The notes below the pieces were generated by a model. The model saw only the letters and a program-made list of their open reading frames with translations. It searched no databases and was not told where the DNA came from. DNA of 37,502 bases, taken from positions 1 through 37,502 of the forward strand of contig JALFKQ010000004.1 in assembly GCA_022774645.1 (NCBI GenBank). The letters are read 5' to 3'. Both the position numbers and the translations under genes were made by a program. This DNA comes from Mycoplasmatota bacterium (lineage in GTDB: Bacteria; Bacillota_I; Bacilli_A; RF39; UBA660). Below, one piece after another: positions 6,431-13,933 of this stretch; positions within the stretch are counted from its first letter, which is position 1; every line of letters begins with the position of its first letter.

Positions 6431-9400
6431 TGGGTAAGAAAATAGAATTGTTTGAAAGTACTGCAAATAAACATGAAGTACTAGGTTATAATGGTATTGT
6501 GCTAGACGAATACTGTAGTTACTGTCAAATATCAGAAAGTTTAAGTGAAAATGATTTTTCTGTAGAATTAGACTTAAGATTTCCAGAAAGTTTACCTTCA
6601 CAAAAGGTAGAAGAGGTAGAAAAAGAATATGCCTATATTAAGTATGGGTATCGTACTCCTTACTTCTTATATGATATAAATAATCAGGATAATGCGTTTT
6701 TGTTAGAAGTAGGGACTAAGGTTGAAGTATTAGAAAAAGGAGAATATTGGATTAAAGTTAAATACAATGATTCAATTGGTTATATCGAAAGTGTTTGCTT
6801 AACTAACTACACTGTTGAAACAATTCGAGAAAAAATAGGAGAAAAAACTTTTGGATATACAAATAAAGATTATGAAATTTCTTCTATACCAGCGAATACA
6901 AGAGTTGAAATATTAGACGAAAGCAACCCATATAATTATACAATTAAACACAATGAAAGAGAATATACTTTTGGAAAACAAATTAATAAAAATGTTTCTA
7001 TTGGTTATAATAATAAAATAAAAGTATTGGTAGACTCTAAAGGATATTCTTCAAAAGATACTTCAACTACTCCACTTTATACAATACCAGCTAACACAAT
7101 TGTTGAGTACTTAGATGAATATAAAGGCTGGGTTAGGGTTAAATATAATAATAAAATTTCTTTTGTAGAGAGAGTTAGAATTGATAGAATTAAGATAGGT
7201 ACATTTGGTATTATAACAGCAAATGGTGGCTTAAATTTAAGAGAAAGTTATCCAAGTGGTACTGTACTTGTAACTATACCTAAAAATACAAAAATAAAAG
7301 TTTTAGCTCAAGAAAATGGTTGGATAAAAACAACTTATAATAATAAAACTGGTTGGTGCTCAGCCACTTATGTTGGCTCTATAACCGATGAATTTAGGGA
7401 AGAAAGTGTAACACAATTAGGAGAAAAGATTTCTGAAGAAATATTTGAAGAAATAATTATAGATACATTACAAGCTACAAGAGAAATTGAAGATATATTC
7501 GAAACAACAAATCATGAATTTGCATTCACTCAAACATATATCGATAAAGCAAACATTTTTGAAAGACCTTCTTATGACTCCTTAACCGATACAGTTTTAG
7601 ATGAAGGTGTGGTTGTAGAGGTATTAGAAAGAAAAACAACATTTATAAAAGTAAAATACGGAAATATTATTGGTTGGCTAGAAGAAAGTAAAGTGGAGAA
7701 CAATTTTTCTGAAATTGTAACAGTAGTTAAAGAAAAAGAAGATATAATTGGAAAAATAAAAAGTATATTATTAAATGGTTCGATTTTAAAAGTTAAAGAT
7801 GAATATGATGAATACGAAATTTTTAGAATAACTAATATTAATATAAATACTAATAATAGCACTACAACTGTTTATGGTAGACAGATAACTTTAGAAGATA
7901 GTTTAAGGTTGTGGATCAATAGTAGCAAACCTACTAATATGACCGGAGCTTCAGCTTTAGAAAAATTATACACAGATAGCGAAGGAAGAATAAAAGAATT
8001 GACAACATATTCAAATATCAATACTACTGATACTGTTTTTATAGTTAGAAAAAATTTAAATGAAGCTATATTTGATGATGATGTTTCTTTCTTAGAAAGA
8101 TGGGGAGGTGAAGTAGAAAGAAGAGGTTACAATCTATCTATACTAAAAGAAAGAGGTTCAGATAAAGGTGTTGTATTTAGAAGAGGAAAAAATTACACCG
8201 GAATTGAAGAAGATGTTAATCAAGATAAACTTGTAACCAGAATAATACCGATAGCTTTTGATGGAATTACACTTCCTGAAATATATGTTGATAGTCCTAA
8301 AATAAACAATTATTATAACATATTCCCACAAGAAATTAAATTTGAGGAAGTAAAATATAAAGATTCTCCCAACAATTCAAATAAAGAAGGTTTTGATACT
8401 TTAGAAGAAGTATACGCAGAGTTAAGAAAGCAAGCGAGTGAATATTTTACCAATAATAAATGCGATGAATTAAGAGGAGTCTATAATATAAAAGTTGTAG
8501 ATGTTTCTTCTACAGAGGAATATAAAGAACTTTCTATTTTTGAAAAAACATGGATAGGTGATACTGTAACAATAATAGATGAGAAATTAAATTTAAATAT
8601 AAAAGCGAGAGTAACTAAAAGAAAATTTGACGTTATTAAAGGAATGAGGATCGAGACTGAGGTAACCAATATAACTAGCAGACGACAACATTCTTTATCA
8701 TTGGAAAGTTTGCAAAATCAGATTAATAATATTCAAATTCCTGAAGCACCTGACATTGACCTTATAATACAACAAGCTAAAAAAGAGGCAGAAGAATTTA
8801 TAAGGAATGGTATAACAGACAGTTATGTTGTTTTAAAAGAAAACGAAATATTAATTATGGATACAAATAACGTTGATACAGCGGTAAAAGTATTAAGAAT
8901 GAATAAACATGGTATAGCAGGTTCTACAACAGGTTATAACGGTTCTTTTAATTTAGCTATGACTATAGATGGTCAAATAGTTGCTGATAGAATAACCACA
9001 GGTATATTGAATGCTAGTTTAATTAAAGCAGGAACTTTAATGAGTGCTAATGGAAAATCATGGTTAAATATGGAAAACGGAACTTTTAATTTTTCCAATA
9101 AGATAACTTATGATGGAAGTAGCTTTAATATCTCAATGGGTGAAAACGAAGAAATAAATAATCTTATAGATACTAAAGTTGATGGTTTAGCCACAAATAT
9201 TGCTAACACTTATATAACCAACGATAGTGCCACTCAAGCCTTTAATGATTTGGATAAGAATTTACAGACTAACTATCCTAATAACAATAATATTATTAGT
9301 AGGATAAATGTAAGTCCTGAAGCTATTAAAATATCCGCTAATAGAATTGAAATAGATGGTAATATGCTTCTTAGTGGTGTAATGAAATATTATCCATACA

Positions 9401-10455
9401 AAACTGGTAACTATATAAGAATTACTGCAGATGTTTTAAATGTTAGAGTTTCACCTAACTTAAACGCCACTATAATTGGTGTTTTATACAGAAATGATGT
9501 TGTGAAAAGATTAGAAACTTTAAACGGTTGGTATAAAATAGAATTTGGAGCAAACGTTGGTTACGTTGCTAGTGGACATGTAGAATCTGTTGTTTCTTCA
9601 AGAAATAATTATGCAAAATTTTTTGCACAACCTTTCGGTAATGGTACTTCTATGTATGTTATGTTAGGAGGAAATCAACAAGATGGTGCTTTTGAAATAG
9701 TTTCTGAAAATATGGCTAGATATTTTTGGGTTAATTACAAAGGTGCTCATTCCTCTAACTATCATTTTTTTCATACAGATAAACCTAATACCGAATATTA
9801 CACAGATACTGTTGTAGATAATGGATATTACAGACCAACGGTTAATAATAGAGGAAGTTTAGGTCATAGGGATTATTACTGGAACCAAAGCTGGATAAGT
9901 AATATGTATTGTAACACGGTCACTGTTTGGGCAAACTCAGACTTAAGAAGAGACGTTATAGTAGGCCGAAATTTAAAAGCAGAGGGAAATATCATTTGTA
10001 ATGGCAATATAGAGTGTATACAAGGTAATGGAGCTATAAATGGTAATTACTTAGGTTCAATGGGTGATATAGCTTGTAGAGGTACTCTACATGGTGGTGG
10101 CTTAGTTGTGAGTGGTTCTAAAAACTGTGTACAAGAAACAGAAAATTTTGGAAAAAGACTTATAAATGCCTATGAAACAGCGGACTATTACTTTGGTGAT
10201 ATAGGAGAAAGTCAAACGATAAATGGTGAAATGATTATTTGGATAGATGATATATTTAAAGAAATCATAAGTACAGAAGTTGATTATCAAGTCTTTATTA
10301 CTAAATACGGAAGGGGTGATATTTGGGTAGAAGAAAGGGCTCAAGATTACTTTGTAGTAAAATCAGAAAATGATATTTCTTTTGGTTGGGAAATTAAAGG
10401 TAAAAGAAAAGGATATGAAAAATATAGATTAGAAGAATATAAAGAAGATAAATAA
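6430..10455 (+). CDS. Tail-associated protein Tal / tail spike with five SH3-like domains, 1341 aa
   Basis: Placed straight after Dit, this is the tail-tip baseplate protein. The Tal hub core is split. Residues 1-64 and again from about 440 (ILKVKDEYDEYEIFRITN, then VYGRQITLEDSLRLW) carry the hub domain. Between them (about 65-435) lies a cassette of bacterial-type SH3 domains, for example GWIKTTYNNKTGWCSATYV near residue 310. A further SH3 lies at about 992-1052 (GNYIRITADVLNVRVSPN). SH3 domains of this kind often bind peptidoglycan. Residues 860-900 match the phage minor structural segment with NGKSWLNMENGTF. The C-terminus (about 1240-1341) has YETADYYFGDIGES and WEIKGKRKGYEKYRLEEY, a common end of such proteins. 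It probably binds the host surface and may help open the wall. Confidence 0.85.
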   Translation: MGKKIELFESTANKHEVLGYNGIVLDEYCSYCQISESLSENDFSVELDLRFPESLPSQKVEEVEKEYAYIKYGYRTPYFLYDINNQDNAFLLEVGTKVEVLEKGEYWIKVKYNDSIGYIESVCLTNYTVETIREKIGEKTFGYTNKDYEISSIPANTRVEILDESNPYNYTIKHNEREYTFGKQINKNVSIGYNNKIKVLVDSKGYSSKDTSTTPLYTIPANTIVEYLDEYKGWVRVKYNNKISFVERVRIDRIKIGTFGIITANGGLNLRESYPSGTVLVTIPKNTKIKVLAQENGWIKTTYNNKTGWCSATYVGSITDEFREESVTQLGEKISEEIFEEIIIDTLQATREIEDIFETTNHEFAFTQTYIDKANIFERPSYDSLTDTVLDEGVVVEVLERKTTFIKVKYGNIIGWLEESKVENNFSEIVTVVKEKEDIIGKIKSILLNGSILKVKDEYDEYEIFRITNININTNNSTTTVYGRQITLEDSLRLWINSSKPTNMTGASALEKLYTDSEGRIKELTTYSNINTTDTVFIVRKNLNEAIFDDDVSFLERWGGEVERRGYNLSILKERGSDKGVVFRRGKNYTGIEEDVNQDKLVTRIIPIAFDGITLPEIYVDSPKINNYYNIFPQEIKFEEVKYKDSPNNSNKEGFDTLEEVYAELRKQASEYFTNNKCDELRGVYNIKVVDVSSTEEYKELSIFEKTWIGDTVTIIDEKLNLNIKARVTKRKFDVIKGMRIETEVTNITSRRQHSLSLESLQNQINNIQIPEAPDIDLIIQQAKKEAEEFIRNGITDSYVVLKENEILIMDTNNVDTAVKVLRMNKHGIAGSTTGYNGSFNLAMTIDGQIVADRITTGILNASLIKAGTLMSANGKSWLNMENGTFNFSNKITYDGSSFNISMGENEEINNLIDTKVDGLATNIANTYITNDSATQAFNDLDKNLQTNYPNNNNIISRINVSPEAIKISANRIEIDGNMLLSGVMKYYPYKTGNYIRITADVLNVRVSPNLNATIIGVLYRNDVVKRLETLNGWYKIEFGANVGYVASGHVESVVSSRNNYAKFFAQPFGNGTSMYVMLGGNQQDGAFEIVSENMARYFWVNYKGAHSSNYHFFHTDKPNTEYYTDTVVDNGYYRPTVNNRGSLGHRDYYWNQSWISNMYCNTVTVWANSDLRRDVIVGRNLKAEGNIICNGNIECIQGNGAINGNYLGSMGDIACRGTLHGGGLVVSGSKNCVQETENFGKRLINAYETADYYFGDIGESQTINGEMIIWIDDIFKEIISTEVDYQVFITKYGRGDIWVEERAQDYFVVKSENDISFGWEIKGKRKGYEKYRLEEYKEDK

Positions 10456-10472
10456 GGAGGTTCTTTTAGAGA

Positions 10473-10688
10473 ATGAATAAAGAAAATATTGAAATAACAC
10501 AAATGAATATGATTAAAAATAAAAATGATGTAATTGTTGGTTTAACTTTAAGTATTTTTAATGAAGATGGAACATTAAAGGCTAACAACTATAAGTTAAG
10601 TACAAGAATTTCGAAAGAAGATTCAATTCTAAAAACAATAGAACTTTTCGGTGAAGAAGTTTTAGCAAGAATATTAGAAAAAAGATGA
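10473..10688 (+). CDS. Small protein of tail-tip operon, 71 aa
   Basis: Follows the tail spike gene by 17 bases with AAGGAGG in the gap. The first 50 residues suggest beta strands (EITQMNMIKNKNDVIVGLTL, then NYKLSTRIS) and the end is a helix (KTIELFGEEVLARILEKR). No family is recognised. It could be a small tail-tip accessory. A terminator at 10705-10735 ends the operon. Confidence 0.65.
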   Translation: MNKENIEITQMNMIKNKNDVIVGLTLSIFNEDGTLKANNYKLSTRISKEDSILKTIELFGEEVLARILEKR

Positions 10689-10704
10689 TAACCAATAATT
10701 TATA

Positions 10705-10735
10705 AGAGTCGGTATTAATAATATCGACTTTTTAT
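10705..10735 (+). terminator. Terminator of tail-tip operon
   Basis: AGTCG (10707-10711) pairs with CGACT (10725-10729), with further possible pairing in the TATTAATAATA loop, followed by TTTTTATT. Confidence 0.7.
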
Positions 10736-10823
10736 TATTGTATGTTTATTCATATTTAATAAATATTTATCCACATACTCTTTAATATATGTATAATAAA
10801 TTTAAAATAGAAAGGAAATGATT

Positions 10824-11291
10824 ATGCAAAAAGATTTTATTTTTTACAACTTTGAAATGATGTGCTATTACTTGCTAAAAGAATTGGAGAGAAAGACTAA
10901 TGTCAATACTGATACAATTAAGATATTTCTCAATCAAGAACCAGAAAAATATAATGCATATGCCTTTTATGATAAAAAAGAAAAAGAAATAAAGGTAAAT
11001 TTAAATGATTTCACAAGATTCATTCTAAATGAAAGTGAATTTAGAGAGGAATTAGGAAGGGGGTTTGATTTTTTAATTGCTCATGAAATAGGTCATTACA
11101 TACATGATGTTTATTTCCAGGAAGAAGAATTTAGTTTTAGTGATAAAAATAAAATACCCAACTCTTATAAAAATAAAAATGAAGATTTCGCTGATTGTTT
11201 TGCTGATTGGTTAATAAATAATAAAGAAACTAAAGAAAGGAATAATGAAATGGAAAAGATTCTTTTAGAAAAAGGATTGTTAAAATATTGA
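10824..11291 (+). CDS. HExxH zinc-dependent metallopeptidase-like protein, 155 aa
   Basis: The motif LIAHEIGHYIHD gives a clear HExxH zinc site at about residues 91-95, preceded by FREELGRGFDF. A second conserved-looking acidic patch, NEDFADCFADWL (about 125-136), provides Glu/Asp candidates for the third zinc ligand. That is the pattern of IrrE/ImmA-like and other small gluzincins. The usual N-terminal XRE domain of ImmA partners is absent. It has its own gap with a promoter-like TATAAT and sits immediately before scaffold and capsid genes, so it might cleave a head protein, or a repressor, or act on the wall. The ATG at 10824 is chosen over 10818 because AAAGG lies eight bases before it. 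Confidence 0.72.
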   Translation: MQKDFIFYNFEMMCYYLLKELERKTNVNTDTIKIFLNQEPEKYNAYAFYDKKEKEIKVNLNDFTRFILNESEFREELGRGFDFLIAHEIGHYIHDVYFQEEEFSFSDKNKIPNSYKNKNEDFADCFADWLINNKETKERNNEMEKILLEKGLLKY

Positions 11292-11374
11292 TTTAAAAAC
11301 GATAAGGGGTTTATTTTTTTTAAAAACAATGTTATGATAAAAGAAGAATATGGCATTATTAAAGGAGTGAAAGA

Positions 11375-11977
11375 ATGAATATTAAGGAATTGTTAAAAAA
11401 CTTAGGAATTGAAGAGGATAAAGTAAATGAATGTGCAGAAGAAATTGAAAAACAAATAACTTCAAATTATATCCTTAAATCAGAATATAATAATAAATTA
11501 AAAGAAAACGAAGATTTAAAAGAAAAAGTTAAAAGGATTGAAAATAATAAAAACGAAAAAGGGGTTGAAGAAAAAATATCTAATGATTTTGAAAAAGATG
11601 ATATCTTAAAAAATATTCTTAGTAAATTAGAAAAAATCGAAAAAGAAAGAGAAATAAATATTTTAAATACAAAAAAAGAACAAATAAAATCAGAATTGAT
11701 TAAGAAAGGAATGAATGAACAATTAAGTGATTTAATACTAAAAACTGATGAATTGGTTGGAAATAACGAAGAAATAGTAAAGAATATAGTTGAAAAATAC
11801 AAAGATTTTATTCCAACTAAAGAAGTAGAAGGTGTTGAACCTTCAAAAAGTAATCTAAATCCAAATGGAAATAATGAAAATACCTATAGTAAAGATGATT
11901 TGTCTAAAATGTCTGAAAATGATTTGAATGCTTTAATAGAAAAAGACCCTAATTTCTTTGATAAAATAAAATATTAA
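11375..11977 (+). CDS. Capsid scaffolding protein, 200 aa
   Basis: Sits 15 bases upstream of the major capsid gene, the usual scaffold position. The protein is almost wholly helical with a long coiled coil (about residues 30-105: LKENEDLKEKVKRIENN, then ILSKLEKIEKEREINIL), followed by a folded segment and a disordered Ser/Asn-rich linker (SKSNLNPNGNNENTYSKD). The C-terminal helix ending NFFDKIKY probably binds the coat. This is the standard GP20/scaffold layout: coiled-coil dimer, flexible linker, short capsid-binding end. The start follows AAAGGAGTG. Confidence 0.85.
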   Translation: MNIKELLKNLGIEEDKVNECAEEIEKQITSNYILKSEYNNKLKENEDLKEKVKRIENNKNEKGVEEKISNDFEKDDILKNILSKLEKIEKEREINILNTKKEQIKSELIKKGMNEQLSDLILKTDELVGNNEEIVKNIVEKYKDFIPTKEVEGVEPSKSNLNPNGNNENTYSKDDLSKMSENDLNALIEKDPNFFDKIKY

Positions 11978-11992
11978 TAAGGAGATGGTTTA

Positions 11993-12916
11993 ATGTCAAT
12001 AGAAAATTTTATTCCTAATTTATGGAGTGGTCAAATACAAAAGAAACTTAGAAATGAATTAGTTTTTGGTGGATTAGTTAATAGAAGATACGAAGGAGAA
12101 TTAAAGAGAAAAGGTGATACAGTTACCATTTTCACCGTAGGAGAAACAACTATCAAGGATATGCCTAGTAGAGCTGCTAAAGGTGCTCCAAGAAAAATAG
12201 ATGACCCAGAAGGTATCGCAACAGGTAAGATTTCATTAGTTGTTGACCAAGAAAAATATTTTAACGTAGGTATCGATGATGTAGACGCTATTCAAAGAAA
12301 TGCAGATTTATTCCCAGAATATATTGATAGTGCAGTTTATGGATTAAAGAGTGCCATGGATAAACATATTATAGATAAAATGACAAAAGAGGCAGGTAGT
12401 GAATTAGGAACTGAAAGTTCTCCTGTAACATTAACAGCTGAAAACATGTATAATGAAATTTTAAAGTTGAAAATTGCTTTAGATAGAGCTAATGCTCCTC
12501 AAGTAGGAAGATTTTTAGTTATGCCTCCAGAGGCTGAAGGAATTTTATTATCAGATAATAGGTTTATTTACGTGGGTACTGGAGGTAATGCGTTGGCTAA
12601 TGGAAGGTTGTTTAAAGCTAGTGGTTTTGATATTGCTATTTCAAATGATTTAACTTTAGACACACAAGGTAAATGCAAGATAATAGCCTCTAATAGAGAG
12701 TCTACAGCTTTTGTAGAACAAATACTTCATATAGAACCATATAGAGTTGAAAAAGCTTTCAGTGACGCTGTAAAAGGTTTAGCAGTATATGGTTGTAAAG
12801 TAATAAGACCAGAACATGTTATAAAAGCTAATGTTAAAATTGAAAGTTCAGGAACAGGAGTAACATCAACTAAACCTACAACGAATGGACAGGGGAAGAT
12901 GAAGGGTGAAATCTAA
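11993..12916 (+). CDS. Major capsid protein, P22-coat-like, 307 aa
   Basis: Forms the icosahedral shell. The opening MSIENFIPNLWSGQIQKKL, then LVFGGLVNRRYEGEL, RKGDTVTIFTVGE and a later VDQEKYFNVGIDDVD is the familiar signature of P22-coat-type HK97-fold proteins from Bacillota phages. RFLVMPPEAEGILL and the C-terminal YRVEKAFSDAVKGL also match the family. Length is about 300, as expected. The ribosome site AAGGAGATG precedes the ATG. The tail of the protein is Gly/Thr/Lys-rich. A two-way terminator follows. Oddly, portal and terminase genes are about 8 kb further on, past the replication genes. Confidence 0.92.
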   Translation: MSIENFIPNLWSGQIQKKLRNELVFGGLVNRRYEGELKRKGDTVTIFTVGETTIKDMPSRAAKGAPRKIDDPEGIATGKISLVVDQEKYFNVGIDDVDAIQRNADLFPEYIDSAVYGLKSAMDKHIIDKMTKEAGSELGTESSPVTLTAENMYNEILKLKIALDRANAPQVGRFLVMPPEAEGILLSDNRFIYVGTGGNALANGRLFKASGFDIAISNDLTLDTQGKCKIIASNRESTAFVEQILHIEPYRVEKAFSDAVKGLAVYGCKVIRPEHVIKANVKIESSGTGVTSTKPTTNGQGKMKGEI

Positions 12917-12929
12917 GACTTATATCAGA

Positions 12930-12964
12930 ATAAAAGAGAGGAAATAAAACCTCTCTTTTTTTAT
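12930..12964. terminator. Bidirectional terminator between capsid gene and leftward HTH gene
   Basis: AGAGAGG (12935-12941) pairs with CCTCTCT (12950-12956) with A-rich DNA before and T-run after, so it can end transcripts from both sides. The converging genes end at 12916 and 12961. Confidence 0.85.
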
Positions 12965-13212
12965 ATTAATCCTTTTAATTTATCCCATTCTTTTAGAGAA
13001 ATGTAAGTTTTGTCATATATTTTCTTTTTCCTTCTTTGTAATGTTCTAAGCGAATAATTAAGTTTTAAAGATATTTCAATATCACTATTATTTTCGATCA
13101 AACATCTAATTATCCTCTTTTCCTCTTCTGTAAAATAAATTTTACTCATACCTTCTTCAATTAACTCTTTGTTTCCTAATTTAAAAAAATTCCTAATTTT
13201 CTTTCTATCCAT
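12961..13212 (-). CDS. Helix-turn-helix DNA-binding protein, 83 aa
   Basis: Only minus-strand gene between 1.4 and 32 kb. Residues about 27-68 (FTEEEKRIIRCLIENNSDIE, then ISLKLNYSLRTLQRRKKKI) form a helix-turn-helix like sigma region 4 or LuxR-type domains: an acidic helix, a turn, and a basic recognition helix with RTLQRRKKK. The C-terminal LKEWDKLKGLI is a short helix. The site AAGGAACAT is just before the ATG. It may be a transcription regulator acting on the adjacent repeat R2 or on late genes. The target is not visible. Confidence 0.75.
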   Translation of the reverse strand: MDRKKIRNFFKLGNKELIEEGMSKIYFTEEEKRIIRCLIENNSDIEISLKLNYSLRTLQRRKKKIYDKTYISLKEWDKLKGLI

Positions 13213-13375
13213 CTTATGTTCCTTTTTGATTTATTCAAATAAATTTTAACATATTATTACTTATTAAAAACGATTATTAAACTTTTTATAAGATAAATAT
13301 TACTGGAAATTGGAGTAAAGATTGTAATAATTCAAAAGAATTGGATACTTTGGAAACATTTGGTTTTTGTATATT

Positions 13376-13866
13376 TATGTATAGTTTTTGTATGTTTATG
13401 CAAAAGATAAATGTTAATAAATTATGAACTAATTTTTTGTATCATAAAAAAACGTACTCAAACCAAGTAATAATGTCATTCTCAATTACACTAATGTTAA
13501 CAATTTGTTCATAAATAAGAAGTTTTAAAAAAAAGTTGCCCTCAAACTAAGCTATATAGCCAAATGTATATTTTTTTACGAAAGAATGCGGTTTTCAAGA
13601 ATATAGGTTTTATGCGGATTAGAGCGACCTTTTTTTGATTTTTACTTAAACGAGAAACATTATCATATAGGAATGAGACTATAAGCTAGAATACAGAGTT
13701 TTTTTTAAAAAAATTTTCCTATATATATATAGAAAATAAAAATATCTTTATTTTTAGAATATACATTTATGCATTTGCATATAAATCAAATAAATAGAAA
13801 AGACATTGACTTTCAAAAAGAAAAGAGTTATGGCTTTCTAAAAGAATTCTAAAGGCTGCAAAAAAT
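13376..13866 (+). repeat. Long intergenic repeat copy R2
   Basis: Gene-free stretch matching R1 (as reverse complement) and R3. Blocks in order: TATGTATAGTTTTTGTATG (from 13376), AATGTTAATAAATTATGAA, AATGTCATTCTCAATTACA (about 13474), TTAACAATTTGTTCATAAAT, a GCTATATAGC palindrome in the place of the hairpin (about 13552-13561), the 43-base stretch 13559-13601 identical to R1, GAGAAACATTATCATATAGG (about 13650), a CCTATATATATATAG block (about 13718), ACATTTATGCATTTGCAT and AAAGGCTGCAAAAAA (13851-13865). A promoter (TTGCAT 13881-13886, 17 bases, CATAAT 13904-13909) and the helicase gene follow at once. The further stretch 13213-13375 between the HTH gene and R2 is AT-rich with no recognisable feature. 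Confidence 0.87.
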
Positions 13867-13880
13867 TAACAAAAAAAATG

Positions 13881-13914
13881 TTGCATTATTTTTAAATATA
13901 TATCATAATATAAT
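13881..13914 (+). promoter_or_regulatory. Promoter of the replication cluster
   Basis: TTGCAT (13881-13886) is 17 bases from CATAAT (13904-13909), with an overlapping TATAAT at 13909-13914. The ribosome site AAAGGGAGTG follows, before the ATG at 13934. Confidence 0.6.
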
Positions 13915-13933
13915 ACAAAGGGAGTGATATGAA

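Noticed and set aside
11467-11802. Minus-strand ORF opposite scaffold
   Set aside because: Rich in Phe, Ser and Ile as expected from the reverse of a Lys/Glu-rich coiled coil; no ribosome site.
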